Part shown: in pieces, positions 10,672 to 24,593 of the stretch | Position numbering within the stretch: position 1 is the stretch's first letter | How the letters are laid out: every line of letters begins with the position of its first letter | Source of the DNA: Hofstenia miamia | Lineage: Eukaryota; Xenacoelomorpha; Acoela | NCBI GenBank assembly: GCA_004352715.1 | Contig: SCFE01000066.1 | Span: 1,875,311 to 1,939,310 of the forward strand | Length of the DNA: 64,000 nucleotides | Reading direction: 5' to 3' | Notes under the pieces: generated by a model | Databases searched by the model: none | The model's input: the letters and a program-made list of their open reading frames with translations, nothing else | Told to the model about the DNA's origin: nothing | Position numbers and translations under genes: made by a program

Positions 10672-13260
10672 CTACCTACGAAGCAACCTAGTAAATGTTT
10701 TTGTCCTAGTTTATTCCTTAGTAACGTTCAGTCCCTTAAATACAAAATGGACGAACTTACCACTATCATTAATGTCGATAAGCCTGAATTGGTATTGTTG
10801 GTCGAAACCCATTTATCGTATTTGATTGCTGATGACCATGTATCGCTACCGGGTTATGTAATTGAAAAAGTTGATAGAACTACTGATAGTAATGCTAAAT
10901 ATGGCGGAGGTGTAGCAATTCAGATTCGGGCAGATTCGTCGTATAAGCGCTATTACCCTATTTTACCTAATGAGATATACCACTTCCCTTTTGAGTCTTT
11001 ATGGATCGTCATGTCACCACCTAAGTCACCTCATGGCATTAGTGGATTTGTCATAGGCGTAATCTATCATCCTTATTGGACAAAACAAGATAATGGGTAT
11101 ATGAAACTCTATCTGCGATCGGTTTTACACGACATTGAAGTAAAGTTACCTAATTATGCGGTAATTATTGGCGGCGATTTTAACGATTTAAAAACACTGG
11201 CTTTTTAACACGATAATTTCAGCTCACTCAAATGGTTAAGTTTCGCACCCATGGGAAGAAATTAGATAAGGTATTTGTTTCTCATCCGCAGCTGTTTGCT
11301 GATGCAACTCCATTACCTAATTTGGGAGGATGCCGACATTTATCTGTTTCAGTTAAGGCCAAGGAATATAAATCTGATGTGATTAAACGTATAGTGTGGA
11401 AAATTTGGTAACACCATTTGTAAGGTCAATTGGTTGTCCTTATTCCAACGAGATTCTTGCTTTGAGGACATGTGGGACATTTTTGCTGACTTCATAGACA
11501 GTTGGATTAATGAGTGCTTTCCTTTGTTTAAATCTCGTATCTATGTACGGGATAAACCTTGGATATCTAATAATGCCAAGCGACTGATTGTAAAGCGTCA
11601 AGCAGCCCTTCGCAATAACAACCCTTTTGAATTCAGAAAGATGAGAAATGCTGTTAAACGCTCTATTAAGGAAAATAGGCGATTATTTTATAAGAACCAA
11701 ATTAACGATCTTAAAATCAGAAATCCGCGATGCTGGTGGAAATCAATAAAAAATCTATGTAATTACAATGATAGTAACTCATTGGTCCTTGGTAGTAATT
11801 TGTCTGGTTTGTCTCAAGAAGAATTGGCAACTAGGATAAACGATGACCTCACATCTTGCGTAGATCATTACCCCAGTATATCTGATGTGTTTGGTGAACC
11901 CCAAAATGACATATGTATTCAAACTGACGAATATTCTGTGCTTAAGATTATTAGTCAAATATCTCCACTCAACTCTTCTGGTCCTGACAGAAAACAGCGA
12001 ATCATACCGTGCTGGATTCTAAAGTATTTTAGCTACGAGATGGCGTATCCCTTATCCTTACTGATTAATAGGTCACTGCATGATAGCTGTGCTACTCCTT
12101 TTGCAGCCGCTGAGGTCGTACCTCTAGCTAAGGTAAGAACTGTATGTACTCCTATTAATGATTTACGTCCAATTGCTCTTACATGCTCGGTATCTAAGGT
12201 AATAGAAGAAATTATTGTGGATAACGAACTGAAACCTCGTATATTGGAGGTGCTAGACCCGTACCAGTATGGTGTCATTCCTGATAGATCCAATGCATCA
12301 GCCCTGTTTAATATTTCATATCAATGGCTTAAAAAGTTTGACACAAACCATTCCTATATACGAGTATATTTGTTTGACCTGAAAAAGTCCTTTGACTTTG
12401 TAAGTCATCCATTACTTATTAAGCGTTGTTTGATATAGGTATCAAACATTCCACGATCAAATGGATAGTATCGTTTCTTAAAAATAGGCGTCATAGAGTA
12501 AGGTTACCAAGTGGATGTGTAGCGTTGTGGAAAACTATTAGAGCTGGCATACCACAGGGAACTAAGATTGCTATTCATGCTATTTGTAAACTCACTGTTA
12601 TCTGAATGGAAGCTAAGGATGAAATTTGTAGATGACACAACTGCTTGGCACTATTTTAATAAAGGGGATCTCGGGTCTTGCAACATTGCCGACATGTTAC
12701 TATCCTGGTGTAGCAATAATGAAGCCGTGCTCAATGTTACGAAAACAAAGGAGCTATTAATTTGTTTTCTACAGGAACAACAATTACCTGATGAAACACT
12801 CATCGATGGGAAAAAGATTGAGCGAGTCGTTTCCAGTACGACCTAAAATGGAAGACACCTGTACAGGATATAGTTAAGAAAGCTACCAAGATTACCAGAT
12901 CATCAACTTATCACCGTGTATTTTGCAACTATACGTTCTGTTCTTGAATACTTTGCCCCAGTCTGGCACTATAGATTAAAACGAGCACTCCGTATAACCG
13001 AGCCGTCCTTGCAGTATCACGAGGCTTTGGCTTTCTTCAAATACTTTCTATGCTAGCTCCACGCAGGGAGTCTCAGTTCGACACATTGTTTACAAATATG
13101 CTGAACGGGGATGATTGTCTCCATCACTTAATCCCAAGTCATCGGTCACTAGAGTATAATTTACGTGATATTCGCGATAGAATATTGCCATGTCATACAT
13201 CAAGATATGAAAAATCTCTCATTCCTGCACAGATCAGTAAGATGTATCATAACTATTAGT
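10672..13260 (+). pseudogene. LINE ORF2 (AP endonuclease and reverse transcriptase), multiply broken
   Basis: Endonuclease motifs come first: SNVQSLKYKMDEL (from about 10720), VETHL, and IGGDFNDL near 11180. Reverse transcriptase motifs follow: RPIAL...SKVIEE (about 12170), domain A FDLKKSFDF (about 12375), domain B AGIPQGTK (about 12545), domain C FVDDTTAW (about 12625). A C-terminal RALRI...PRRESQFD block (about 12990-13080) is typical of CR1/L2/Jockey-group LINEs. The frame is open without a stop from just after the ORF1 TGA to 11208. It is then broken by a frameshift near 11200, a stop near 11410, and further shifts or stops near 12435 and 12845. The conserved endonuclease asparagine (in SNVQS) lies before the first in-frame ATG at 10747. 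The enzyme would nick target DNA and copy the element RNA by target-primed reverse transcription; this copy cannot. Confidence 0.8.
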
Positions 13261-13385
13261 GTTTAGTTTTTAGTAACTGTTAGCAGTTAGTGTTTTTTGG
13301 TGATTTGTTTTGTATTTGTATCACTATTATTCAACCCACTTGCTAGGTTGCTAGTGATAAATAAATTTCCCTCTCTCTCTTTCGT

Positions 13386-16300
13386 CGCAAGATTCAAATT
13401 TCAAACCACTTAACTATTTTTTAATTTGAATTGACTCACCGATCAAATAAATTTATATTCGTTAAATAGCGAGCATGGTGAAGTAATGAAATTCTTGTTT
13501 TACCTGAATGGGTTTTAAAAATTCAAAAGCAAATTGTGTCTAAAAGATTAATGTTTTAATGTGCGCTGCAAGAGTCCCCATGTTAACATTTGCATTGGGT
13601 TCTAATATTTCAGTGTGATTGCCAAACACAGTTAAGTTAACATTACCAATGAGTAGAAAAGAACTAATGGTATAGCTACAACTTACCAGCCGATGACACA
13701 TTGGAATCTAGTAGGAACTCGAGGTTTTTATTTTTGGGAGTGAGTAACTCGTGAAAGTGAAAGTTATCATGAATTCGCAAGATTTTCAAGGCGTAAAAAT
13801 ATTAAGATTTACTGTACTTATATGTACAGAAATTGTGGAGTTTATATTTGGTTAGGAAATTGTCACTGAATATATTACATTTTATTTTCATTTAGTTTCT
13901 TCAACTTCTTAATAATAAATATTGATCTAGGTAATCGTTTAATACATTTATTTCATCAAACTCATCGTTTTTGAGAAACATCATCACATACGTTTGGCAA
14001 ATTTCAACAACGGCATTTTCATTTGACGTAATGATGAATTTTTGATTTAGACATTATCAACACGCATATAGATGTTTACCCGCCATCAGAAAGTTACACA
14101 TAACTCATTATTTTTCATGATCAAAAAGCCTCGCAAACATTTTGTTGCATTTTCATGTAAAGATTATATAAAATATGATTAAACAAAACTAATTTTTTAT
14201 TTTGAAGTATCTGTTGTATATAGTCCACTCAAATTTCATTTTCTGTTTCTGTTTTTTATATTAGTTCACCTTAATTATTTCATTACTTACCTGTCTCTTA
14301 TACACATTAATGATATTTCAAAGAAATTGACATCGAAATCACACTGGAGCTGGCAGTTAAGTGTTATTAAAATTATAGCTAAGCATTAACAGTGTTTCTA
14401 ACTACTGAATAAACTCTATATTGAGTGATATAATAAAACAAGGAATTCAATGTAAGGCGGTAGAATGTGAAACTAGAGTGAACATTTGACGGCTTTTCCT
14501 TGAAACATAATACGAACAATAGAAAAAACACGTGAGCTGTCTTCATTTCTGTTTGTAAGTCGTAACTTTCTACCATACAAACATGTACCAGAATTTATTG
14601 GTCCAAATTTCAGTAAATATTCTAGTGGCATATGATCCCGCCGCATAGCGACTATTTACCCAAAATTATCATATGTTATTAAAATTATTCTAAAATCAAT
14701 TGCTCTAGTCGTCATTTATTGTCAAATTCCAAAATCCGTTCAAGTCTGACTGATATAGTATATTTAGTCTCTAGTCGCACTTCCATGACATTGGGTAGAG
14801 TATATCCCAACTTCAAACCCATGCACCTAGCATATGCAATCTATCTCAATCGTACATCTTAATTGGATAGTTCTTATGTTTTTGCAAGAAGGTATTGATT
14901 TTGAAAGTATTTCTAAAGAATGATCAGTATTTAATGCAAAGTGACATCTCTGGTCATTTCTACCGTATAATTGTTCTCAGTGATGATCGATGTGAATAGA
15001 TGAAATTCGGTATGATACACTTCAACTTGTATAAAGTAAACAGAGATCGATTTGCTGATGGCTAAAACTCAAAATTTGCTACATTCTGAAGTCAAATATG
15101 CTATTCTGAAATCCTATTTTTGGTTTTCAAAGATTTAATACTATATCACCATTATTTTTTAAAAATTATTTCAGCAAAGTTTTTGGTTCCAAAGGCTCAT
15201 GCTTAAATTACGAAAAAAGCAATTGAGTATATTATAAAATTCAATATCACTTTCAATATATATATATATATATAAGCGCTAAATTGTGGAAATAGTTTAT
15301 CGTAGATGCGTTTTCAAACAATTTGAATTTGTGGTTTGATTCGCAACTTCCGAGCTTAGAAATTATTGTGGTCGGTAAATTTTGTGTAGATGTTTTTAAA
15401 ATTATTTATTGTTTGTTTTTTGAACAGGTAAGCTTCTTAACATTAAGTCTATGTTGTATTTTTATGTAAGAATAATTAATTTTTAATGTTAAAAATGTCC
15501 AGTTTACACTGTTCGAAACTTAATGTGATGAGAGCGTATTTGTGAGACTCTAGCGTCTTTGCTGAAGCTATTCATGTATAAACCTGTCATTTGGAATTCT
15601 TATATCTATATATTGATTGCACTATAATTTCCTCCTACAGTCATAATTTGTATTATGCAATGCAATGCCAGTAAGGACATCATATATAGACAAAGCATTA
15701 GCAAATTTGCTTACCGCAGCATGTAATATTGAAATACTTCTTGATATATATAAATATATATATATATATAGACATTTTTTGAGCTTTTGTTGATTATTGT
15801 CAGAAATATTCTTCAACATTGTTGCACAAACTTTAAATAAATTGATGTAGTTTTTGCTTATATTGTGTATGTTTCAACATAATCTTTAATCACCCATATC
15901 TTTACGTTTATTATAGTTGTGGCATTGATATTTATAAAAGATTGACGAAGTAGTCTTGAGAAATTGGAAATTTCTTGATATTACTCTCTATGAAAGTAAG
16001 TTTTCAATATATTTTTTGATTTTTTTGATCTTGCTATAGCTCGGCTTAATTTTGTACAATGTATTATGAGCTGATGTTCGAATGTTGTAATCACATGATA
16101 TTGCATAAATTCTTTTTCAAATTTCTTTCATGCTGTGTATTTTATATCTGTTATCACACAATACGATGTAAACGGTACGATTTGACCCGATGGCTGGTTT
16201 TTTAAACGTTACTTGCAAGTTTGTGCAAACAGCATACTTGCGTAAAAACTTAAAGGAAGCATCACATTACTCTGGTCTTTACTAACATTCGAATATTTCA

Positions 16301-16799
16301 CCTCAATATTAAGATAAAAATTAATTTTCAAGATAAGTTCTAACATCTCTTATTATTTAGGATGTGAAATATAAACTACCTTCTATTTAATAAATCCATT
16401 AGTAAATAGTAAGTTTATTAGTTTGTATTGCAACTTTACAGTTGAATAATAGAAACTAAAAACAAATTAAGTATATGATTCTTTAAAATCTCTCACTCGA
16501 TTGAGAAAATATAACCGACATCGTATTTGGATTTAGATTCGCCAATCCATCACCGGAATTTACGTATAATTGAAATAAAATAGTTAATTCGCAAGGTCTA
16601 CTCCAGAAGCAAATGAAAATCAACATAAAAAACTTCTGAAAACTATTAAAAATATTTAAGTTACACATGGCATTTGTGCAATTCAGCGTTTAAGTATTAA
16701 TGAGTTTGCATGTATTACTTTTATTTATTTATTAATTAGATGTGAGCCGTTGAGCCAATAGACGTGGAAGATTTAGGGGAAAAGTTAAACTGGTGAACC
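13386..16799. other. Non-coding AT-rich stretch
   Basis: No recognisable gene or transposon. Contains short (TA)n runs near 15258-15274 and 15742-15771. Presumed intron of the MBOAT-like gene. Confidence 0.5.
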
Positions 16800-19700
16800 T
16801 AATGGCCCAGGGGCGTCGCCAGGCGGAAGGCTACCGGGCGGGGGCCTCTCCCGAGAAAGTGTCATCTACACGAAAAATTTGTAATTTTTGCAGTTGAAGT
16901 AGTGCCTTAGCCAGCTTAGAAAAAAATGGGTATAGAAAGTATTTTCTCGGAGTTTATAAATATAATTATAACATTTTAATTTAAAGCAAAGTATCTTAAA
17001 ACTGCTGTAATTGAGCTACAAAGAGTGTTCCATCAAGATTCCTGTGTACATTTAAGTTTCTCACTCAATCTTAGGCAGTTCCTATTTTAAGGATTTTTTA
17101 CAACTGCACATTTTGAAAAAAGAGCATACTTTAGCCATGTGCGGAAAAAATTTAGAGCATAAAATAGATTTCAGAAGGCACAATTGACTTTAAAATAGGT
17201 ATGTAATAAGCAATAAGTACACTAAGTACAGACCAAGAACTGCATTGTGCAGCATTTCCCCACTCCTCTACTGTATTTATGACCACTATCAGAAATACAG
17301 AGCTGTTAAAAATGTTTATGGGCTTTTGACACACTCAGGAAAGGGAATATGTTTCAATTTTACAACTGCACTTTTATGAAGTACTATTGTACAAATTGGT
17401 TACAACTGCATACTAAAATAAGGTATGATCTTAGAACCATTGAATTTTGCCACAGCTTTCTGCAATATGAAGTCACACATAGTATGAGATTACATAATAA
17501 AGTAGTTCTGAAAAATTAACATTCACAAATATTTTCAAATGATCNTTGAAGCAGATTGTGACATATAATGTACACATGTAAGAAAAACGTTCAACACGCA
17601 ATCCTCAGAAGGAATGTGCAGGGGGTAGCATTGCTTTAATATTGAAAGTTGTGTTTTGTCACACTTCAACTGCTACTACATAAATTCAGAGAAGTAGACC
17701 TGAATATTTCCCAAATTTTTAAATTGCACTCCTCTCTACCAACAGTTAGTAATTCTCAAGTATTTTCTTTTGAATTTCTTTTCTTGAAACAATTGTTGTC
17801 TTTATTTCAAACTTTCAATCTCTGTCTCATTCAGACCTCTTGCCAAATGTATATTTTGATTAAAATGAGTTAAATTTTTAAGTTTACTGGCATTACTTAG
17901 TATACACTTTGCCTGTATAGATCCTTTAAATTTCACTAACAATGCTCGTGTTTTGTTTTGATTGATTTTGACCAAAATTAATTTATCTAATGCACGTATT
18001 TGATGGTAAATAGAGTCGATGCANTTGTATTTGTGAAATTTCTATGAACAATAAGGAGATCTATTAAGCCTGTAATGCGTAAACACAATAAAAATATTCA
18101 AAAGAAATTTTTATTTTGATATTCCTTCTTTGAATTGAGCATGTAAGTATTTCATTAGTATTTCTTGTTTAGTTTATATTTACAATTCCGGCCAGTAGAA
18201 GTATAGAAACTTGCAAATTTAGTATGTTCATAAAATTGCTTGAAAAGCTAAAACGATTGAAGAATCTATAATAGAATTCATTAAAAAATTATAAGCAATG
18301 AATATTTTGATTTGATATACAATACATAAGATCACTTTTTTAATCATATGAAAAGTTTCATTATCATTCTCCACTGGTCAGTGTTGCAAATTTGCTTCTT
18401 TACTTTATTGAATAAATTTAGCAGTTAGCAACAGACTAATACTATTCAAAATGACTGTATTGCTGGCTTTACAGTTGTCTGAGTATGGACATTTTTGTGT
18501 GTCCTTCTTTCTAATTTGAGATATAGTAAAATGTTTACAAAAATGCCGATTTCAATGGCAAAGTTGAGTATATCATAAATAATGTGTGTTTAGTATGCGA
18601 TTGGGGTAAGTAAGGCAATAACTTTTTGTTCAAAATATATACAATACTGAAATTGCAAATTTCCAACTATGGGTATCAGAAAGTTAGTGTAGATTCAAAC
18701 TTAGTGTATTTTTATTCTTCAGCTACCATATCATGTATACCACTTTTTGAGGAAATAAGTGAAGGATTAGAGTGCACCCAAATTTTGCAGTTTCAAAAAT
18801 TAATGAAGCATTTCTTTTTATGTATGAGATTTAATTGGTACAGAATTGCAAGCGGCTTCAATTTTCGAAAACCGAAAAAAGCCTTTTCAAAATAAAATTG
18901 TTTTAAAGGGCATAGCACCCAAACCGTCGTAGTAAGGCAGTCTCCGCGCGGTGCTTCCTTTATAGCTTCAATGTCCTAGAGGGGGCATGACTGTACAAAG
19001 TCCCATACCTACAGAAGATGTTGTGGTGGACAGATGGCAACGCACTGCCACCATTGCGAGCCTTGGTTCGCAAAAACGGGAGAGATGCTACCGTCTCAAA
19101 TGAAGTATACATATATATAATGCTTTGATTTTTGCCGAACATCCTCAATATTAGACTAGGTAACAAAAAATGCCATCACCAGGTCAAACTAAAGTTTTTA
19201 CTATAAAATCAGAGGCTTATCGTTATCATATTAATTGTTTTATATTTTTTCATAATGACGAGAATGACATTTTTTGATTTTGGCTTAATTGAAATGCTCT
19301 TGTTGTGATACTACAACAATAGTGTTCAACAAATTTGGTCTGAATCGCTTCATGTTCAAAACAGGAATCAGCTGATCCTGATTCTCTGACTTCAGTTGAC
19401 ATTCCTCAATGTGTGAAGAGCTTCACAACTTTCCACCGATGCTTTACTCAACAGCCTCAATAATGATTTTGTACCAGGTCGTAATTTTGACTAGCCGTGT
19501 ACACCCACCCAGATGAATCGTGTTAAACCTTCAAAACGGTACCACAAGAAGAAGCATTTCAACCGAACTCTTTTAGCATATTGAATTACGCAGAAGAGAC
19601 TCTAATTTCCAGATTTTGGGTTCATCTGAGTATTCCAGCAACAATAATCGACAGAAAATTTAAGCCTCCTGGCGAACTATATTCGCTGATACATTTAAAT

Positions 19701-19832
19701 CAACCTACCACGTTGCATCCATTATTATAGTTTCCTGCTATATAAGGATGTCTTAAACTGTTCTGTAAGAACATTGGATATTTGAGAGCTTGCCCCCCTC
19801 CTGAAAAAAATCCTGGCGACGCGCATGTGCTG
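16800..19832. mobile_element. Possible hAT-type DNA element (inverted ends only)
   Basis: CAGGGGCGTCGCCAGG at about 16805 is matched in inverse orientation by CCTGGCGACGCGCATG near 19815. Both ends adjoin G-rich/C-rich stretches (GGCGGGGGCC and GCCCCCCTCC). Ends of the form CAGGGGCGT-GCCAGG are typical of hAT elements. The flanking octamers TAATGGCC and TGCTGACC agree at 5 of 8 positions, weak support for an 8-bp target-site duplication. No transposase was recognised inside; the interior is AT-rich with a GC-richer patch at 18900-19090. Confidence 0.4.
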
Positions 19833-22800
19833 ACCCTTCAACAAATCCCTGACACGTTCGCGCGATGACCCGGTTGCTACTTTGATAAACAAGTGTTAAT
19901 AATTTTTTAATTGCTTACTTGAGGAATAAGATGTATGATAATTTGAAATGGGAGTATCTTTAAATATTTATTTGGACTGATTTTTCACTAAATGTTTTAT
20001 TTATGTGGACTTGGGTTTTGGAAATTGATAACTCGCCGTTCTTATTAATTTATTATAAACTAGAACGGTACTCTAAGGAGGCCGACAAGAGACTGGTTTA
20101 TGTTGCGTAACAACTGCAAAAACCAAAGTGTGGAATTGAGAACAAAGTACAGGTGGGCCAAAAATAACTAAGCTTTAAGCATGTAACTTAATGTAACTAC
20201 AGTCTATGAATATGTAGACTAACTAATATCTCCAAACATGATTGAAGGTGAATTTATACCGGATTTAGAGAGAATCAGTATTCATTAAATCTGCAATTTC
20301 AGAGGGTTTATTAGTAAAATCTCATATATCAACGTTCTTAAGAGCTTTGCTTCAATGAATTTTAGCATATTGTTTTAAGTTCTCAAAAGTCAAATTCATT
20401 CGCTGAGGTGTGTAAAGTCCCTCATAAGCGAAACGACACTCTCAATGTCAGGACCCGCAGTTGTAGAGTTTGCAAACTTCCCTACAAGCAGATGATTTAT
20501 TTGTGGATTTTTAACAACACGAGGTTGATTCAATTTCTCACGCTATTATTCGGTCAACAACTGTTTCATAGAAATGCTGCTGCTAGTAATTGCCAAAATT
20601 TGTATTAACAGAGATCTCAACATGCCTGAATTTGGAAGCGATTTTTCCATAATTCTATTGTATCCGACCCATTTTTTGCAATTGGCCTAAAATTTCGTAC
20701 CAAACCCAGCCCAAATCTAAATTGCAACTCTGATCGCACACGAAATTTGACCTTTACTCAGATCCGAACTCGACCTACGCGAAATAAAAAACAGCAGGCC
20801 CAATCCCTCCCCGAAATCGGGTCGAACTTAAGACCTTTAGTGTGTACCCACTCAGTATATAGCCATTGTTTAACTGTAGCAATTATTAACACACTAATGA
20901 GTCGAGATTAAATGTTGATTAATTATCTGTTATGATAACTTCTTACTAAAATGAGAGGAATGAGAAAGTCTTGATCCGAAACAAAAATACCAAGAAGTAT
21001 TAGTTAACATTGCATTAATTCAAGAAAAGTTGCGTTCAAAGACAAATATTGTGTAAAACATTGTCGTATGGCAAAACAATCGTATCTGCTCCTCGCAGCC
21101 GACCTTCACAAATAGTTCAATTGTCCTTCTGGCATCAACATATTAAGTTGACAAATGCCTTTAATGTTATTACACATTTAGAACATTTTCAACTGAGATT
21201 CTTATATACTTTTTTTATAATTCAAATAAGGTTATAACCCTAATATGAAGCAATAAGGATATCAATTACTGATTTTTATCCAAATTATGATTCAGATCAA
21301 CTTGAAAATTTTATGGGATTCTTGCTTAAGAGATTTTTTGATAAAGCTCCAGCCACTATATGTTAAACAAAGAGTAATTCTTCAAGTGTTTTTTACATCT
21401 CATTTCATTCCTTTCAATAACTGCACAATTGATACACTAAAGATATTCTAAAATGCTTAAGATTATCCCTCAGAAAATCCAACTGTTTTCAAGATTGATT
21501 ACCATTAAACATTTTAAGTTTTCTTGGAAAAAGTTTCTGCGTACAACTTATTTTTAAACTAATGTTTAACCACCGTGATATCAAGTATTTAATTTTTAAA
21601 ATATAACTTTGACTTTACCGGGCAGAAGATTTGTTAAATGTCACAGGCTAAGGAACAGAGTGGCTGGGATTACTGCCCCCTCCTCTAATTGTCCCAGGTT
21701 GCCCTTATTTTGCATCAAACCTTTTTAAATTTAAGAAATTTAAGCTTTGTATAACCCCTCCAATAATAGTGTTGTTTCTTAGCTCCTGTTAAATGTGCAT
21801 ATTATTTATATTCTTACCAGTTAAAGAAATTTGTTGATTAGCTATATTTTTATGTTTATTACGCAATACTTCAAAGTGTCCCATTTTTAGTAATGGGATT
21901 TTATATCTATTCAGATTATTGGAAGAGGTCTTTTAAAATTATTCCAACTAAACCAAGCTAATTTCTAATATGATTTGGTGTGTTTTGAGAACATTAGTTC
22001 GTGATTCCCTATACTCTTGTCAGTATATAAACCCTTTCAACAGAATATTAGTTTGGCAATTTTTAGAAGTTTAATAACTTCATCGCAAATTTTAGTGTAA
22101 ATTTCGGTTTTAAATTTCAGTGTCTCTATAAGACATATTTTTGAATATTGACTTTTTAATTCGAATTATAGGTCATATTTGGTACATACAGATTTTCTCA
22201 CAGTTATTTAGTTTGTAGGTTGAAAGAAATTTAATGGCTCAATTAAGAATTTGCAAACTATAAAAACATTATGCAATTTCAAGTTGTATATTATAGCATG
22301 CCATTTAGAATAAGAATTTGAGTGTTGGTTTTATATTTATTGAGAGTTTTTCTTCACAATGTGTATTTTTAGTTGATGGTGCTTCAGCCAAATTTATAAA
22401 AAGTCGTCTGATCGTATGCTAAGAAACGCTTTTAATAAGTTATTTTTAAACACTCAAGAGTATTGCTTTCTTATAACCTTTTGAAGTAAATTTGCAAATA
22501 GAAAAGGCGCAATTAATGTATACATACACTGCTGATGATAGTATGCGTTTGAGGAATCTCATGTAATGTGCCAGTTTCTCACTAGTTTGTTTCAATATGC
22601 TTACAATACTGCTTAAAACCTTATCGTTCCAGTTAACACGGGTAGTAAAAATAATCACCTTCAACATTTTCAAATGTTCGTTTGATCCAAATTCCAATCT
22701 TCATAAAATAAACTTGATCTTATAGTGAGAGTTGTGCTAAAAGCCCCAGTTATACTTACTTGCGTGACCTATTTAAAAGTAAACGATTAATTAATGATAA

Positions 22801-22908
22801 TCTAGCAGTTGGAAAACATTATTTGAAAATGGGGAAGAAACGGTTTGTCCTTTTAAAATGACATCAGGCAGTATAAAATTAACTAAACAAACATCGGTAA
22901 ATAGTATA
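19833..22908. other. Non-coding AT-rich stretch
   Basis: No gene recognised. A GC-richer patch at about 20640-20830 contains repeated CCGAA/GACC-type words but no readable protein or RNA. Confidence 0.5.
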
Positions 22909-23666
22909 CAGGTACCAGGTGGCCAATTCAATTCCGTTTTTCATTTTGATCATTTGGTAAGATTAAATGAAAATTGGAATTGAAAAATAGAAATAACCAT
23001 TATTCATTACTACTTTTCAAATTTCATTTTGCCAATTTCCATTTTTTTAAATTTTTCAAAGGAAAAACAAAAATGAAAAATGAAAACGAAAAATGAAAAA
23101 CGAAAATGAAAAATGAAACATTTCAATTCCGTTGTTTGTTTTTTGATTTTCGTTTTGGTTGTTATTATTTTTATGTAATTGCTATACCATTGATTGTTTA
23201 ATCAATAAACAGTAACCGCAAATGCAATTGAAAGAAATTAATGTCCATTTTACGTAAAGAACCACTGTTTGTATTATTGAGAGAAGCTATATTAGTTTAA
23301 AAACTACAACGTAGCAATTACATAAGAATTATAACAACCAAAACGAAAATAAAATAACGGAATTGAAATGTTTCATTTTTCATTTTTCGTTTTAATTTTT
23401 CATTTTTCAATTTAATTTTTAATTAAGACTTTATAAAATAATAAAAACGGAATTGAAATGTTTCATTTTCGTCTTTCACTTTTCATTTTTCAATTTTTGG
23501 TTTTCTTTTGAAAAATTTTAAAATTTGGAAATTGGAAAAATCAAATTTGAAAAGCGAAAATGAAAAATGGTCATTTCTGTTTTTCAATTTCAATTTTCAT
23601 TTAATTTTTTCCAAATGATCAAATTGAAAAATGAAAAACGGAATTGAATTGGCAACGTGGTACCTG
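22909..23666. repeat. Large fold-back (inverted-repeat) element
   Basis: The left end CAGGTACCAGGTGGCCAATT and the right end (read in reverse) CAGGTACCACGTTGCCAATT begin two long arms of roughly 320 bases, rich in GAAAAATGAAAAACG-type words. The inner arms also match: CGTTTTGGTTGTTATTAT near 23150 reverse-complements 23320-23350. A short central loop separates them. The whole segment could fold into one long hairpin. It resembles a nonautonomous fold-back DNA transposon; no target-site duplication is clear and there is no coding capacity. Confidence 0.75.
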
Positions 23667-24593
23667 CACTGTAAAATGTATAAAGCGACCAATGTTAATA
23701 CCGCGGCTTCACTCCTTGGTGCTCAAACGAGTTAAGCTTACAGAGAGAAGTTATTACTCTGATTTTTTATTTTTTCAAAACATTCATTTATTAGGTGTCA
23801 AAACTCCAGTTATTATTAATTAATGGCTTTTGAGAATTTTTCGTTTATCCCTTCCTTACCGTTTGCTTTCATCAACAAAAATTACAAATATGCTCGGATT
23901 GTCTGATCCATTGCTCGGTTCATACGTCAATTGTCATCGTGTCGAGTTGTGGCCTAACGTATAGACATATGACCGCTTTATTAATTAACTATTTTTCCCT
24001 TTTAGAAGATATAAATAAAATTGTAATTAAAATTAGCTTTTCGTACAGTAATAATATTACATATCGGCACAGTGTGATGTAGGTAGTTGCGTTATATGCA
24101 AGCTTTCAGTAATTGTTTTTATACACAATGCCCACTTTTGATGTAAGGGTGCGTCCAAATTCCATCCACAGACGAAATACTTTAGCACTACCCACGTCAC
24201 AAAAATCACCCAAATCTGTTGACCAAACCCATCAACCCGACCCAATTGCTCTTCGGATCTAATTAATTTTTAAGGTTTTCTCATTTCAAATGTGTAATTG
24301 AGAGGGTTTTTCGTTATGGCAGTTATTTCGAATAAATAGTTGAGCGGTTGAAATTTTGTGATTCACTGATATGAACATTGAATGTTATGTTCACGGCTTT
24401 CAAATTGTTGTTCTGACTCTGTTTACAATCTCTCTTTTAAGACTTTAGAATATAGTGCAAAGTGGAATCGAATTCTGCTCTGAGTATTCGTATATTAGCG
24501 GTGGCGTAACACGACGGAATTAGCAGGGAAAAACTCAATGGCGCATAGAGCAATTGCTTTATTGGAGATAAAATACAGCTCTATGCATTCGTA
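23667..24593. other. Non-coding stretch upstream of the 24594 ORF
   Basis: No gene recognised. The last ~120 bases are GC-richer than the surroundings and continue into the ORF, so they may be its 5' UTR. Confidence 0.4.

Larger units (their letters stand above)
9800..13385 (+). mobile_element. CR1/L2/Jockey-group LINE, near full length but decayed
   Basis: The ORF1 and ORF2 remnants are followed by a short 3' UTR with AATAAA inside GATAAATAAATTTCCC and a (CT)n tail ending about 13381. The tail marks the 3' end; the 5' end is uncertain. It lies in the same orientation as the host gene, inside the interval between the first two recognised MBOAT-like exons. Confidence 0.7.

Noticed and set aside
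23000-23650. CRISPR-like repeats (GAAAAATGAAAAACG words)
   Set aside because: Eukaryotic low-complexity arms of an inverted repeat, without regular spacers.
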